From Brasenia schreberi (lineage: Eukaryota > Streptophyta > Magnoliopsida > Nymphaeales > Cabombaceae), in NCBI GenBank assembly GCA_036023115.1, contig JAYKKT010000064.1, forward strand, positions 8,316,501-8,380,500: a stretch of DNA of 64,000 bases. The letters run 5' to 3'. Both the position numbers and the translations under genes were made by a program. This document shows, in pieces, positions 1-10,464 of this stretch. The notes beneath the pieces are model-generated. The model ran no database searches. It saw nothing but the letters and a program-made list of their open reading frames with translations, and was not told the DNA's origin. The stretch's first letter is position 1; each line of letters opens with the position of its first letter.

Positions 1-1827
1 GACTGAAATCATACTATGCGTGGCAGTCACTGAAAGAAGCAGGATGTGTTGCAGTGTCGCCGAAAGTGCTACATGTTGTGTGGCTACTTTTTGTCCTTCT
101 GGAAACATGTGAAAGGTGTATATCAGATTTTTTAAGAACAATCAGGAGACAAATTGAAACCTTTGCAAGTTACAAATGTGAAGCTAGATAGGAAAAATTA
201 TTTAGAATGGGCTAAATCTACAGAAGTGTCTGTTTTAGCAAGAGGTTGATAAGAGTACCTTACATGCATTCAGTCACGACCCGATGAAGGCAGCTCAACT
301 TATTTAAAATGGAGAAAGGACGATGCTATGGTTTCCTCATGGCTGTTGCAGTCTGGTCCTTTTCATAGGAAGAACTTTTATGTATTTAGATTCAACAATA
401 AATATTTGGAGGGCTATATCTTAGTTATTCTAGGAATAAGAAGGTTGTCGAAGAATATGAGATTCTAGAGAAAACTCAGAAAGTGAAGACATGAAACTTG
501 AACTTTAGCGAATATTATGTTGATCTTCATGGATCGTGGGTTTAACTGCAATTCTATACTAATATCAAAGAAAGAAGTGAAGAAATTGAAAAACATAAGG
601 TATTTGATTCTTTATGGGGAGTCGCTTCTGATTATAAAGCTAGTAAAGTCAATATTGTGGGAAGATTTGGGAAGAGAAGAATTACCCTCCTTCGGTACAA
701 TTTACTCTTTACTTCTTAGAAGAATATAGACTTGAAGAAGAGGACATCTCTAATACTGATAAAAATATATTTCTTGAAAAAAAAATAGCAGCATAATTGT
801 GGGAAAAGAAGATACAATACTCGTGGTAGAGGTCGTGGATGCTTCTCTGTTGAAGAAAAGAAAAGAAAAATGAAATGTCCTCTTTAGTAAGAATCGTCAC
901 ACAAAGGATTAATGTTGAGATTTGATTGGTAAGCCTGATTTTTTCGAAAAAAAGGAGCACTATAATATGTCAGCCACTTAACCACAAAGTGAAAGTATCA
1001 GTACTATTACAGAACTTCTGAAGCGTATAGAGGGGTTAGAGTCACGACATGGTGATCAACCCTTCCCCTTAGAATCTCAAGCTATAATGGCTCAAACTTC
1101 ATATATGGTAAAAGGTGATTCTAGTTCCTCCATGTCTCGAATATGGGGTTGTTGATTGAGGTGCAATTGATCATATGGTTGGAGACAAAGCTTGTTTATC
1201 TAATTTTAAACTCCTTCATAACAAGAAGCTCATTAGATTGGCCGATGGTTCCCATACATTTATCTTGTGAAATGAAAGTACTCGAATTTCATTGTTTTAT
1301 TTATTCTCCGTATTGCATGTCCCTAGTTTTCTTATAAACTTGTTATATGTAAGTTTTCTAACTAAGCATCTCAATTGATCAATTACATTCTCTTTCTCTG
1401 GTTATATCTTTTAGGATTTGAAAATGGAGAGAATCTTTGCTCATGATAACTTGAAAAGGGGGTTATACATGATTGAAGACTTATTGGTGAAATCTTTCCC
1501 TTGTACTCTTGCAACTCTGACTACAACTGAAGCATCAATCAAAATGTGACATGATCGTTTGGGACATTTGCATGACGTGATTCCTAGCATTTTTGTTGAG
1601 TCTAATAATGTTGTCTTTTATGTGATGTTTGTTAAAAAGCAAAACATCATCATGTGTTTTATAGTCTAGAATGTCAAGTTCTTTTAACTTTATCCATTCT
1701 AATGTTTGGGGTCCTAGTCCCATCATCTCTTGATGGTCATAAATATTTTTGCTTTCATAGATAAACTATTTAATGAAAACAAAGGATGAAGTTTATGTAA
1801 TTTTTTCAGTTGTTGATAGATTCATTG
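1..1827 (+). mobile_element. Ty1/copia element D, 5' internal part (gag, protease, start of integrase), decayed
   Basis: Interrupted + strand frames give a copia polyprotein in the usual order. At about 160-720 there is a gag (UBN2-type) region, including a stretch reading NVKLDRKNYLEWAKS. At about 1145-1260 a protease-like stretch reads GAIDHMVGDKACLSNF. At about 1430-1827 come the gag-pre-integrase motif (DRLGHLHDV) and the start of the integrase core (WGPSP-type, then SLDGHKYF). Stops and frameshifts are frequent, so it is inactive. The frame ends at 1827 inside the integrase core and resumes in frame at 10477, after a LINE with matching target-site duplication. The 5' LTR is not in the window. 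Family assignment is from motif order; confidence is high for copia and low for lineage. Confidence 0.8.
1816..1827. repeat. 12-bp target-site duplication of LINE L1 (left copy)
   Basis: The 12 bases atagattcattg here recur at 10465-10476. Removing everything between the two copies joins the copia D integrase in frame, reading VVDRFIETQFH across the join. This shows that 1828-10464 is a single insertion that was later itself invaded. Confidence 0.85.
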
Positions 1828-2697
1828 TCGCTCGAATGTAGTGAATAAATTGCAGAGAGGATATCCGCATTTTCAGTATGGACGGATGTGGGGGGTAAGG
1901 AAGCTAGTCGTAGATAATAAGATTCGTATTGGTTCTTGGAATATTGGAACATTGTCGTGTAAGCTAATGGAGGTGGTAGATACTATGATTCAGAGAAAGA
2001 TTCATATTCTATGTTTACAAGAGACAAAGTGGGTTAGAGAAAAAACAAAGGAGATTGAGGATACAAGTTTTAAATTATGGTACTCAGGAAAGGAAAAGGC
2101 TAGAAACGGAGTTGGTATTATCATAAATAAAGATTTAAATGATAGTGTATTAGGCATACAACGATATGGTGATCAAATTATGACGTTGAAATCAGTGCTA
2201 GGAGCATAGGTTTTGAATATAGTTTGTGCTTACGAATTCCAAGTAGGACTAGAAGATAGTATAAAGACGGCTTTTTCGGAGGAGTTAGATAAGGTGATTC
2301 AAAGAATTCCATAAAGAAAGATGATTTGTTTAGGAGGAGATTTAAATGAACATGTCGATAAAGAAGCATTATGATATCAAGGTATTCTTGAAAACTTTGG
2401 TTTTGGGGATATAAATGATGAAGGTAGGGAGATTTTAAATTTTGCTATGGCATTTGATCTCTTTATAGTCAATACAATATTCAAAAAACTAGATTAACAT
2501 TTAATTACTTATAAGAGTGGCTTATCACAAACACAAATTGATTATTTTGTTTGTAGGAAAAAAGATAAATCGTGTTGTAAAGATTGCAAGGTAATTTCAG
2601 GAGAAAGTTTAACCACCCAACATTGACTTTTAGTTATGGATCTAGAGGTGAAAAAGTGGACAAAGAAGAAAATACTGCATCGAGCTATTCAGACTAC
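1828..2697 (+). mobile_element. RTE-type LINE L1, 5' part (endonuclease), interrupted
   Basis: The sequence matches the 5' half of the complete LINE at 54584-57867. It starts in the leader repeat, continues through the apurinic/apyrimidinic-type endonuclease (RIGSWNIGTLS, ILCLQETKWV, then the GGDLN region), and ends in the linker before the reverse transcriptase. The longest open piece is 1841-2209; later stops (for example after VLGA and near 2310) and frameshifts break it. The copy is cut at about 2697 by copia LTR sequence, and its 3' end reappears at 10158-10464. The reverse transcriptase part between them is missing. Confidence 0.85.
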
Positions 2698-2845
2698 TTG
2701 ATTTATGGATGTTCTAAGTCAACAACACACAACTTGAATCAAGAAGGAGACAAATCACGGGTGTGAAACTCAACTTGATTTATTGATGGAGTGATGTTCT
2801 ATTTATAGAATAATACGTACAACAATCAATAATGTAATGTTCCTA
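2698..2845 (-). repeat. LTR fragment of the copia A family (R/U5 side)
   Basis: This stretch, including cttgatttattgatggag and the TATA-like ctatttatagaat, matches 9850-9960 of the copia A 5' LTR in the same orientation. It is probably the downstream half of copia A's 3' LTR, separated from the rest by the oppositely oriented segment at 2846-3849. Boundaries are approximate. Confidence 0.6.
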
Positions 2846-3712
2846 AGTTCTTATGGGTGGAAGCTATTCCTACCACCGTATATCTCATTAATAGAATGCC
2901 TTCAACCCATCTTGAAAATATTTTTTCTTTTGAAAAATTGTATAATTTCTCTCCTTACTACGAAAAATTAAGGGTTTTTGGTTGCAAATGTTTTGTTTAT
3001 ACTGATAAAAATGATAAGTTGTCTCCTAGAGTTATTGAATGTGTTTTTCTTGGATATGGAATTGACAAAAAGTGATATAAATGTTTTGACCCTATCAATG
3101 ATAAACTATATGTTTTTAAGGATTTGAAATTTTCTAAAGATAACTGTTATTATAAATCTAGTTTTATTGAAAATAATAAAGAATCTTCTTCATGTGATAT
3201 TTTCAATTTTGAAGATAGTGAAAATGATGATAGTGATCTTGAAGACACTCTTGATTTTATCCAACATTATGAGCATGATGTTGAAGACCCAATATATTTT
3301 TGACCCTTTTTCGCGGCACTACACTAAAAAACCTAAGAAACAAAACACCTCACGATTAAAACATAGAATTTCAAAACCTCTTCAACTCTTTTTATCTTAT
3401 AAATCTTTTAGACCTCAACGAAAAAACTTAATTGCCACCCTTTTAGAAGTAATAGAACCTAGGTTCTACCATCAAGCCAAGGGCATTCCGGAACGAGAGG
3501 ATGTTAATCAAGAAGAGTTGACTGCATTGGATAAAGCTAAAACTTGGTTCGAAGCATATTGAAAGGCAAACTTTTTGTTCAATATTGATTGCATTGGATT
3601 CATGCTAGGCAAATCTACCATCAAGCCAAGAGTTGCCAAGTATATTGGATAAACACAACATATTTTTTGTTAGACAAACTTTTGATATATATATCGTAAG
3701 TTTGAGGGGGAG
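2846..3712 (+). mobile_element. Ty1/copia fragment C: integrase C-terminus and linker, deleted for RT
   Basis: 2857-3075 encodes a copia integrase C-terminal part (TTVYLINRMPSTHLEN, then RVFGCKCFVYTDKNDKLSPR). An acidic linker follows. At about 3400-3560 is the start of the RT region (FYHQAKGIPEREDV, ALDKAKTWF), which is homologous to copia A at about 8580-8690. The RT and RNase H are gone; sequence jumps to a polypurine tract at 3701-3712 (tttgagggggag) just before an LTR start. It is the same family as copia A but in the opposite orientation, either a second deleted copy or a rearranged part of A. Confidence 0.7.
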
Positions 3713-3849
3713 TGTTAACATGTAATAGGACGGGTCACTAGGGCCCAACCCATGTTTAGGGACTGGATAGCCAGGGTCATCAGGGCCCTGGCCATCCAAT
3801 TAGTTGTTGGGAATCAGGGCTCCCCAACAACTCAATGCAATCGGCCCAT
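3713..3849 (+). repeat. Truncated 3' LTR (U3 side) of copia fragment C
   Basis: Begins TGTTAACATGTAATAGG directly after the polypurine tract and matches, in inverted orientation, the outer end of the copia A 5' LTR near 10157. At about 3850 similarity switches orientation: 3850-3894 matches 10003-10049 directly, as a - strand LTR piece would. The junction is therefore between oppositely oriented LTR parts. Confidence 0.6.
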
Positions 3850-3894
3850 GTTCAATTGTTGGGGATCAAGTCTCCCCAACGACTAAATTAACTA

Positions 3895-4533
3895 GCCGTG
3901 GATTTCAGATGGTACATAACATAAAGTGAGTTTTTTCTTAAAGCATTCCTCTCGAATAAAGTGACAGACAATCCATTTCAATATGCTTCGTTCTTTTATG
4001 AAAAGTGTTGTTAGATGTAATGTAGATGACACTCTTTTTGTCACAAACCAGAGTGGATGGTTGTTCAAGGATGACCCCATGTCTCTTAACACCTCTGTAA
4101 TCCATGAGATCTTAGTAGCTGTGGTCGCTATGGCTCGCTATTCCGCTTTTGTAGATGAAAACGACACCATATATTATTTTTTGCATCTCTCGGAGATTAA
4201 TGATTTAGCTAAAAATATACAAAAACACATCGTGGAATGTTGATTATTGACATCTCCATCCCACTCTGCATAAGTATTTGTAGTTAAATCAAGTGAAGAG
4301 GAAGAAGTCAGAAGTACCCCCTTATTCATAGAGTGCTTGATGTATCTGATGATTCTAATAATCATACTCATGTGAGCACTAATAGGAGCTTGTTGAAATT
4401 GGCTTGCATTGTTTACGACGTGTCATATGTCGCGACGAGTGATAGTGAGATAGGTCAATGCTCCTATAAGTTGTGTGTATGGGGTAGGATCGTTCAGTTT
4501 CTCTCCATCTGATGCTTTCAATTTTGTTCTAAG
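3895..4533 (-). mobile_element. Ty1/copia element A, RNase H end
   Basis: Translated on the - strand from 4533 downwards, this reads like the end of copia pol: LNDPTPYTQLIGALTYL, then RIIRYIKHSMNKGVLLTSS, YAEWDGDVNNQHSTMC and a degenerate C-terminal RNase H with IEMDCHF-like residues. Internal stops are present. Removing element B1 (4534-7857) with one copy of its 5-bp duplication joins this frame openly to the RT part at 7858-8690, reading VDISEVLRTKLKASDGEKL. The polypurine tract and U3 that should follow are missing. Confidence 0.8.
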
Positions 4534-4860
4534 TGTTGAAATTCAGAGTTGTGTTGCAGAAGATTAAAACGAGAAATATGACTAATATTAAGGAGGAAAA
4601 CATGAGGGATTGAAGGAAGGGGCGAACCTTCGATGTATGCCCCTCCCCTCTTTCTCTCTTTCTTACGCACAATGTCTTAGAACCTAATACAACCTACCAA
4701 CCCTTATATAAGGAGCTGTAAAACAGAAAATGATCAAAATACCCTCAGTACACAAAATTACCAAAATGCCCTAGTATTTCGGGCAATTATAATAATACTT
4801 AAAAACATCAAAAATTATGAAACTAACACAAAGAACATTAGATAAGCATATTCTTCAACA
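4534..4860 (-). repeat. 3' LTR of element B1 (327 bp)
   Basis: Read on the - strand it begins TGTTGAAGAATATGC and ends TTCAACA. It aligns along its length with 7548-7857, sharing the palindromic TATA-box region ttatataaggagctg and the tract gtatttcgggcaa. It follows directly after the polypurine tract. Confidence 0.9.
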
Positions 4861-4876
4861 GCCCCCCTCAAGTTGA
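4861..4876 (-). other. Polypurine tract of element B1
   Basis: The - strand reads tcaacttgaggggggc immediately before the 3' LTR start, which is the usual copia-type plus-strand primer. Confidence 0.85.
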
Positions 4877-4990
4877 GAGTGAGATACTTCGAACTCGAAA
4901 CTTGCCAAAAATCTTCATATATGTCTGCAACATTCGTCATCTATTTTCATCACTGATCTGATCTTCAACAACTTCTTTGACTGAACATCT

Positions 4991-5140
4991 TCAACTCAGC
5001 CTTCTTGGTTGATCATCACATGTAGCATCTCTTACTACAACATCAACTTAGCCTTCATGGCTGTAACAAAATAAACTCAGCCTTCCTGGCTATAACAACA
5101 AAGGCTGCAACACACATTTTAGCAGTCCTCATGACTGCAA
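4991..5140 (-). repeat. Hairpin array near the 3' end of element B1
   Basis: Successive short imperfect inverted repeats are separated by AT-rich spacers. The clearest is 5122-5138, gcagtcctcatgactgc, with six paired bases and a five-base loop. Others follow the pattern agcc-ttcat-ggct (around 5050), agcc-ttcct-ggct (around 5080) and gtag...ctac (around 5025). The same kind of array, including an identical 17-mer, occurs in element B2 at 38656-38975. No reading frame explains it. Confidence 0.65.
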
Positions 5141-6315
5141 ACATCACAAGAATCGACAGATTGGAGACATTCCATCCAACCTGTCCACAACTCTACTTTG
5201 GTGTCCACACATGGCTACCTCTCTTTCTTTCTTAACTCATCAAATTTTTCATACAATCTTCTATTCTCTTTTCTTGAATTTTTCTAGTTCTCTCTTAAAC
5301 ATTTTCACAAACACTTGATATTCATCAATCATTTGTTTGCAAACTGCATCAAAGATTTCTTAGCTGCAAAATTCTGTTTGCATGTTGCTGCGATATTGAA
5401 AGCCAAATTCATTAAGCATCATCGAAAATCATTGACAAAACACCAGCCTTGTTAATTACGAGATCGTCTTCCCGTGAAGAAGGTTGCAACATAGCTATGA
5501 TCTGATTTGTTGATCATTAACCATCTCAAGGCATCTTTAAAGAGATCGTTGCATTATTGCGCACATCAACTCTTCATCCATTGTGAGTCTGCCCCAACGA
5601 AGGACAGTAAGGAGTTCAATAAAGATCTTTCTCAAAAAACAATCTCTGACAACAATAATGAGAACCTGTGGAATAGCTCAATGGCAAGCAAATGGTGGTG
5701 TGGACTGCAACATAAACTCCAATAATGAGAACTTACTTGCTGCCCATGATTCTTTTGGAGATCAAGATACTCAAAATATCAGCATGCCATTAATTAATGT
5801 CATCGTGACCCAGACAGTTAAAAGCAGGTTGGAATTCTTCATTAATTAGGGCTGCCACATGCAGGCAGTTAAAGCAGCCCATAAACACTTTTCACAGCTG
5901 CATATTAAATCTCTTCTTAGACATTTTAGGTGGCAGCAATATTCTCTCAATAAACCCATCAACGCCCATTCTTTAAATGCAACCACCTTTCCAATAAGTG
6001 CAGCCTGCCATGCTTGTTACAGCAAATCATTTTAATAAATGCCTTTAAACACCTTTCCTAAGCTCCTTCACGGTCTAATGACTTTCTTGGGAATACGAGT
6101 AGTGCAGTAAATGCAACCACCATGGCCTGTTCACAATATTGAATTCTCTGCGCAACGTAATAAATGCAGCCACCTTATGCAATCATCAAATACGTTAGCA
6201 GGTAATGAATCGCAATTGGAATTGTCTTGGTTGCTAGTTGGCTTAAATATATTCTACTCCTTTAAAATAATGATCAACTGTCATTTTCTCGTGAATTCCA
6301 TCCTCAATGCTAATA
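5141..6315. other. B1 internal region without recognisable gene
   Basis: About 1.2 kb between the hairpin array and the captured CBS fragment. Open frames are short (at most about 90 codons) and match nothing I recognise. It may hold untranslated or highly decayed captured sequence. I see no gag, protease, integrase or RT motif in either strand. Confidence 0.5.
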
Positions 6316-7310
6316 ATGCCAACCTTGCCTAATTCCTTTTCCACAATGAATTGTCTACCAATGCAATTTGCTGATTGTTCGATTTCCGATAACATATTCA
6401 TCATTTTCTCCAAGGCTTCTATTTTCGAGCTTCAGTTGGATACTCTCCCCAGATCTAGGAATATATCCAAATCACTCACAAACAAAATCAGATACAGTCT
6501 CATACTGATGACCCTCTGGAACTTTAACATTAAGTTCTTCAGAGAAATGGTAGATCGAAGTATTAGCATCAACATCAAAGATGCCATCAACTCAGATGAC
6601 AACATAACCAGTGTTCTTTTGGATCTCCTCCTTTGAATCATTTTCATCAAATATTTCTCCAACAATTTCCTCAACATCTTCCAAAGTAACTAGCCCTACA
6701 GTTCCACCATATTTATTAAGGACAACAACCATGTGAACCTTCCTGATTCTGAACTCTCTCAGCAAATTCCACACAAACATTGAATTAGGTACGAAGTATG
6801 TAGGCTTATGAGCAATTTCTTCAACAGATGAGCTCTCCAGCAGGTCAGTCTACAAATTAGATAGATCTCATAGTTGCAATGAAAGTACAAGATAAAACAC
6901 GCACCACATAACCTGTTCTTGTCAACATAATCAAGCATGTCCATTGCATAAGCAATACCAACAATATTGTCAACTCGCGCAATACCAACAATATTGTCAA
7001 CTCACGCAATACCAACAATATTGTCAACTCGCGCAATACCAACAATATTGTCAACTCGTTGCTAAAAAAACAGGTACCCTGGAGTATTGATGAACTACCC
7101 GTAGATTTCTGAAGTCTATTAGACTTGCACTAGCATCGATTGCAACAACATCGACAAGTGGAGTCATAACTTCCAGAACATGTGTGTCCTTAATATCTAA
7201 CACATTTTTAATCATATCCTGCTCTTTTTCTTCAATAGCTCCGCTCAGTTTTGCACCTCGCAACATTAACTTTAACTCATCTTCAGTGACATATGATTTC
7301 ACTTCTACCT
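6316..7310 (-). pseudogene. Captured fragment of a plant DUF21/CBS/CorC-type membrane protein gene
   Basis: On the - strand, 7302-7060 reads YVTEDELKLMLRGAKLSGAI, then VMTPLVDVVAIDAS and HQYSRVPVF, the start of the CBS pair in plant chloroplast CorC/CNNM-like proteins. 6940-6590 continues with DYVDKNR, FVWNLLREFRIRKVHMVVVL, GLVTLEDVEEIVGEIFDEN. 6590-6400 reads into the CorC_HlyC-type domain (VPEGHQYETVSDFV). The N-terminal DUF21 transmembrane part is absent. The fragment is broken by stops (for example TGYVVI followed by stop), by a 27-nt repeat expansion, and by an extra stretch of about 65 nt at about 6855-6925 that starts gt and ends ag, possibly a retained small intron. It lies entirely between the B1 primer-binding site and its 3' LTR, so it was carried by the element. 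Family assignment is from memory of the motifs. Confidence 0.75.
6957..7058 (-). repeat. 27-bp tandem repeat, about four units, inside the captured CBS fragment
   Basis: The unit accaacaatattgtcaact plus cgcgcaat repeats about four times with one base change. On the - strand each unit encodes RVDNIVGIA, nine residues that occur once in the normal domain. It is an in-frame expansion within a decayed gene fragment. Confidence 0.85.
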
Positions 7311-7534
7311 TTTAGACCTAGAATCTTTAACATGCCAACCGATAAAAAAGGTGACCACCCTCTTCACATCGGGTTCACCATGCTTCCGGTGTGCCACTCT
7401 GATCGTTGCTCCAGACAACAAACAAAAATCTACACCAAACAAGTTACTGCACAGTTGCGCAAACTGTGATAGATCTTGCAAATGATTTCTTCCCCATTCG
7501 GTGACTCTTGCAGGCCACGATTTTCACCATGTAT

Positions 7535-7547
7535 GGCTCTGATACCA
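7535..7547 (-). other. Primer-binding site of element B1
   Basis: The - strand reads TGGTATCAGAGCC directly after the 5' LTR end, matching the initiator methionine tRNA 3' end used by most plant copia elements. Confidence 0.9.
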
Positions 7548-7857
7548 TGTTTAAATTCAGAGTTGTGTGAAATATGACGAATATTATGGTGAAAAACATG
7601 AGGGATTGAAGGAAGGGGCAGACCTCCAATGGAGGCCGCAACTCCTCTTTGTCTCTCTTTCTTACACATGTCTTAGAACCTAATACAACTTACCAGCCCT
7701 TATATAAGGAGCTGTAAAATGAAAAATGACCAAAATACCCTTAATATAGAAAATTATCAAAATGCCCCTAGTATTTCGGGCAAATACAATAATACCTAAA
7801 AGCATCAGAAATTATAAAACTAACACAAAGAACATTAGATAAGCATATTATTCAACA
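7548..7857 (-). repeat. 5' LTR of element B1 (310 bp)
   Basis: Bounded by tgttt and ttcaaca on the + strand and directly adjacent to the primer-binding site. It contains a TATA box (tatataagg on the - strand, around 7700) expected to drive element transcription leftward. It aligns with the 3' LTR at 4534-4860 and more loosely with the LTR at 41691-41992. Confidence 0.9.
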
Positions 7858-8690
7858 CTGAGAACCTCTGATATATCCACCTTCTCGTCGGTTAGATTTG
7901 ACCTGTCAACAATTTCTCTTGAGACATAAAGTATCTTCTATCATTATGTATAATTTGAATTCTCAAAAAATAACTAAGCATACCAAGGTCTTTGGTTTCA
8001 AATGTTTTTGTGAAGATCACTTTTAACTTGTAAGATGCAAGCTTTATCACTTCTAGTGATATATCATTTACATACAAGAGTATAATTATTATACCTGCAT
8101 ATGATTTTTTCACAAATAATGCAGTGTCAGTAACTCAGAATAGTGGGAGACAAAATTATGCATATGCATAAAATCTTCAAAATGATCAAACCAAGCTTTG
8201 GGATCTTGTTTATGACCATAAAAGGTTTTTTGAAGTTTAAGAAAATGATCTTGGGGAAGATCAAATTCGGGAGGAGTCATATAAACATATTCATGCAATT
8301 TTCCATTCAAAAAAATATTTTTAACATCAAGTTGAAAAATATTGCAGTTTTTGGTAACACTAAGAGTTATGAGAATTCTTATAGTGATCATTCTAGCAAC
8401 AGGAGCAAACATTCATCATAATCAATTTCATGTTATTCTGAATTGGCTACCAATCTAGTTTTATATCTTTCTATATTATCATTACGATGAGTTTTAATTT
8501 TGTAAACCCATCTACATCCAATAATTTTCTTATCCTTGGGTTTGGGAACAATGAACCAAATTTGAGCTTTATCCAATGCAATCAACTCTTCTTACATGAC
8601 ATCTTCCCATTTTGGAATGTCCGTGGCTTGATGGTAGAACCTCAACTCTTTTACATATAAAAGGGTGACAATCAAGTTTTTTCGTTGAAA
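7858..8690 (-). mobile_element. Ty1/copia element A, reverse transcriptase part
   Basis: - strand frames read the copia RT: FYHQATDIPKWEDVM, IIGCRWVYKIKTHRND, FAPVARMITIRIL, QLDVKNIFLNGKLHEYVYM, then the catalytic-box region as LLYVNDIS. The usual YVDD is YVND here, losing one catalytic aspartate. LGMLSYFLRIQI follows. There are several stops and frameshifts. Integrase, expected upstream, is missing between this part and gag. Confidence 0.85.
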
Positions 8691-8759
8691 TATTTCTTCT
8701 ATATAGGCTTTAATGTTGGAAGGCAAGACTCCTCTTCCACAACTCCCACATTTCCATAT

Positions 8760-9700
8760 CTCTTTCGAAGAAGAGGATAAGTGGTCTTGATGCGATCACT
8801 TTTCTTACAGTAGTGGCATATCGTGTCATTATTTGACCATTGTACCATAGGCTTTTTGCTTGATCCATTGCTTTTTTATCCTTTGAAGTTTTTGACTTTA
8901 GGAAGTTTTTTGTCTTCAGTCTTCATATTTGCTCCCGACTTGGAGGCGATAAGAACAACTTATTTTACAACACTTATATTTTTTAATCTAGTTTCTTTCA
9001 TAACTAGATTGGCCAAAAATATATCTCCCTTTGGTTTAGGTTTACTATGAATTAAATTTGATATAATATTTTCAAATTTATCTCTTAATCCCCGCATAAA
9101 TAAGAATAAATATTGATTGTCTAAGAACTCTTGAAATTCATTTATTTTGTCAAGTTTTCAAAATTTATCAAAACCTCAAAGTTGAGTCCATAACTCGGAA
9201 AAATCATTGTGATACTCTCTAATGCTTAGGTTACCTTGCTTAATCATTATCATTCTTTCCATCAGTTCTACTTGGAAAACGAAGTCATCTTGAGAATGGA
9301 TCTTTTTCAAATATTCCCAAGTTTCAAATGTATTTTCAAATATACAAATTCAAATTTTAAGTTTTTCATCCATATTTTTGTAAATTATCCAACTTAAATT
9401 TGCATTCATTTTTTGCGAAGTTTTGAAATCTTGCTTGTATTTTTCTTGGGCTTTAAAAGTAATCATTGTTTAAATCTTCAATATCTAAGATTGGTTCTTG
9501 AATTGTCCCGTCTATTTAATCTCAAAATACTTTTTCATGATTCTTGGCAAACTTTGATAGCATTTTCAGCGAAGAATGCATTTAAAAGATCCATTTTTGC
9601 TATTTATTTTAAGGAACAAACAAGGATTTTGATGTTACCTCAAGTTTGGAACATCAAGCACGCAATATTACAAACTTTCTAATTTTGACACGCTTCCAGA
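8760..9700 (-). mobile_element. Ty1/copia element A, gag part
   Basis: On the - strand a UBN2-type gag reads ETWEYLKKIHSQDDFVFQVE, then MERMIMIKQGNLSIREYHND and FSELWTQL, with YLFLFMRGLRDKFENII further on. A degenerate zinc knuckle (CHYCKKSDRIKTTYP, lacking the His and last Cys) lies near 8800. Stops interrupt the frame. Confidence 0.75.
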
Positions 9701-9723
9701 TGTACTTGGTTCCTTCAAAACGG

Positions 9724-9736
9724 GTCTCTGATACCA
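9724..9736 (-). other. Primer-binding site of copia A
   Basis: The - strand reads TGGTATCAGAGAC, close to the initiator methionine tRNA complement, ten bases after the LTR end. Confidence 0.8.
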
Positions 9737-9746
9737 TTTAAATATT

Positions 9747-10157
9747 TGTTGATGCATGAATGTTGAAGTGGTCAAGTCACAAATCGTCAATGTGTTGATC
9801 GAATCGTCAAGATAGCAACACATCCAAATATGGATGGTCGAAGTTAATAACACAACTTCAGTCAAGAAGAAGACAAATCCACAAGTCAAAAGGATGTGCA
9901 AGACAGCTTGATTTATTGATGGAGTGACTCTCTATTTATAGAGTAATATGTATAAAGTAAGATAGAAGAGAGTAGTAAGGAGAGAGGAGAGAGTCAGTAA
10001 CGTTCAACTGTTGGGGATCATGTCTCCTCAACGATTATATTAACTAGTCGTTGGGAGCCCTGATCCCCAACCACTAACTAGATGGCCAAGGCCTTGATGG
10101 CCCTGGCTATCCAGTACCTAAACATGGGTCGAGCTCTAGTGGCCCACCTTATTACGT
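9747..10157 (-). repeat. 5' LTR of copia A (about 411 bp)
   Basis: On the - strand it runs from about 10157 (ttaacgtaataagg, compare TGTTAACATGTAATAGG at 3713) to CATCAACA at 9747. It contains a TATA-like ctataaatagagag near 9945 and short internal inverted repeats around the motif gttggggatca. The right edge abuts LINE L1 3' sequence. Confidence 0.8.
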
Positions 10158-10464
10158 TAAAATTAGAAACAAATTAGGGGTGACACCAATAGAGGATAAA
10201 ATGAAAGAACATCGTTTAAGATTGTTTGAACATATAAAAAGAAGATGAAAAGAAGAACCTTTAAGAAGGTACAAAAAAACTACATTTTTAAAATATTAAA
10301 AGAGGTATAGGACGACCACAAAATTGTTGGAAAGAAACAATAAAGAACGATCTAGCTTGTTGTGAGTTAATTGCTAACATGACACATGATATGGCTCTAT
10401 GGAAACAAAGAAGCCATGTACTCGACCCCGTCTGGTACGATATAAGGCTTAGTTGTTGTCATTC
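10158..10464 (+). mobile_element. RTE-type LINE L1, 3' end
   Basis: Decayed coding sequence for the C-terminal end of the LINE protein (RNKLGVTPIEDKMKEHRL, then a region like KEEPLRRY and TTKLLERN) and the conserved 3' end with cgaccccgtctggtacga and ggcttagttgttgt. It ends one base before the right copy of the 12-bp target-site duplication (10465-10476). Confidence 0.85.

Larger units (their letters stand above)
4534..7857 (-). mobile_element. Non-autonomous gene-carrying LTR retrotransposon B1
   Basis: A complete LTR structure lies on the - strand: 5' LTR 7548-7857, primer-binding site 7535-7547, internal region of about 2.67 kb, polypurine tract 4861-4876 and 3' LTR 4534-4860. The flanks ctaag (4529-4533) and ctgag (7858-7862) look like a 5-bp target-site duplication with one change, and removal restores the copia A pol frame. 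No gag or pol motif was found inside. Instead the 5' half of the interior carries fragments of a host CBS-domain gene, and the 3' end carries a hairpin array. The two LTRs differ at many positions, so the insertion is not recent. Mobilisation would need proteins supplied by another element (inference). Confidence 0.85.

Noticed and set aside
4991..5140. CRISPR-like array (short repeats with spacers)
   Set aside because: Units are degenerate inverted repeats of variable length inside a plant retrotransposon, not identical direct repeats; no cas genes.
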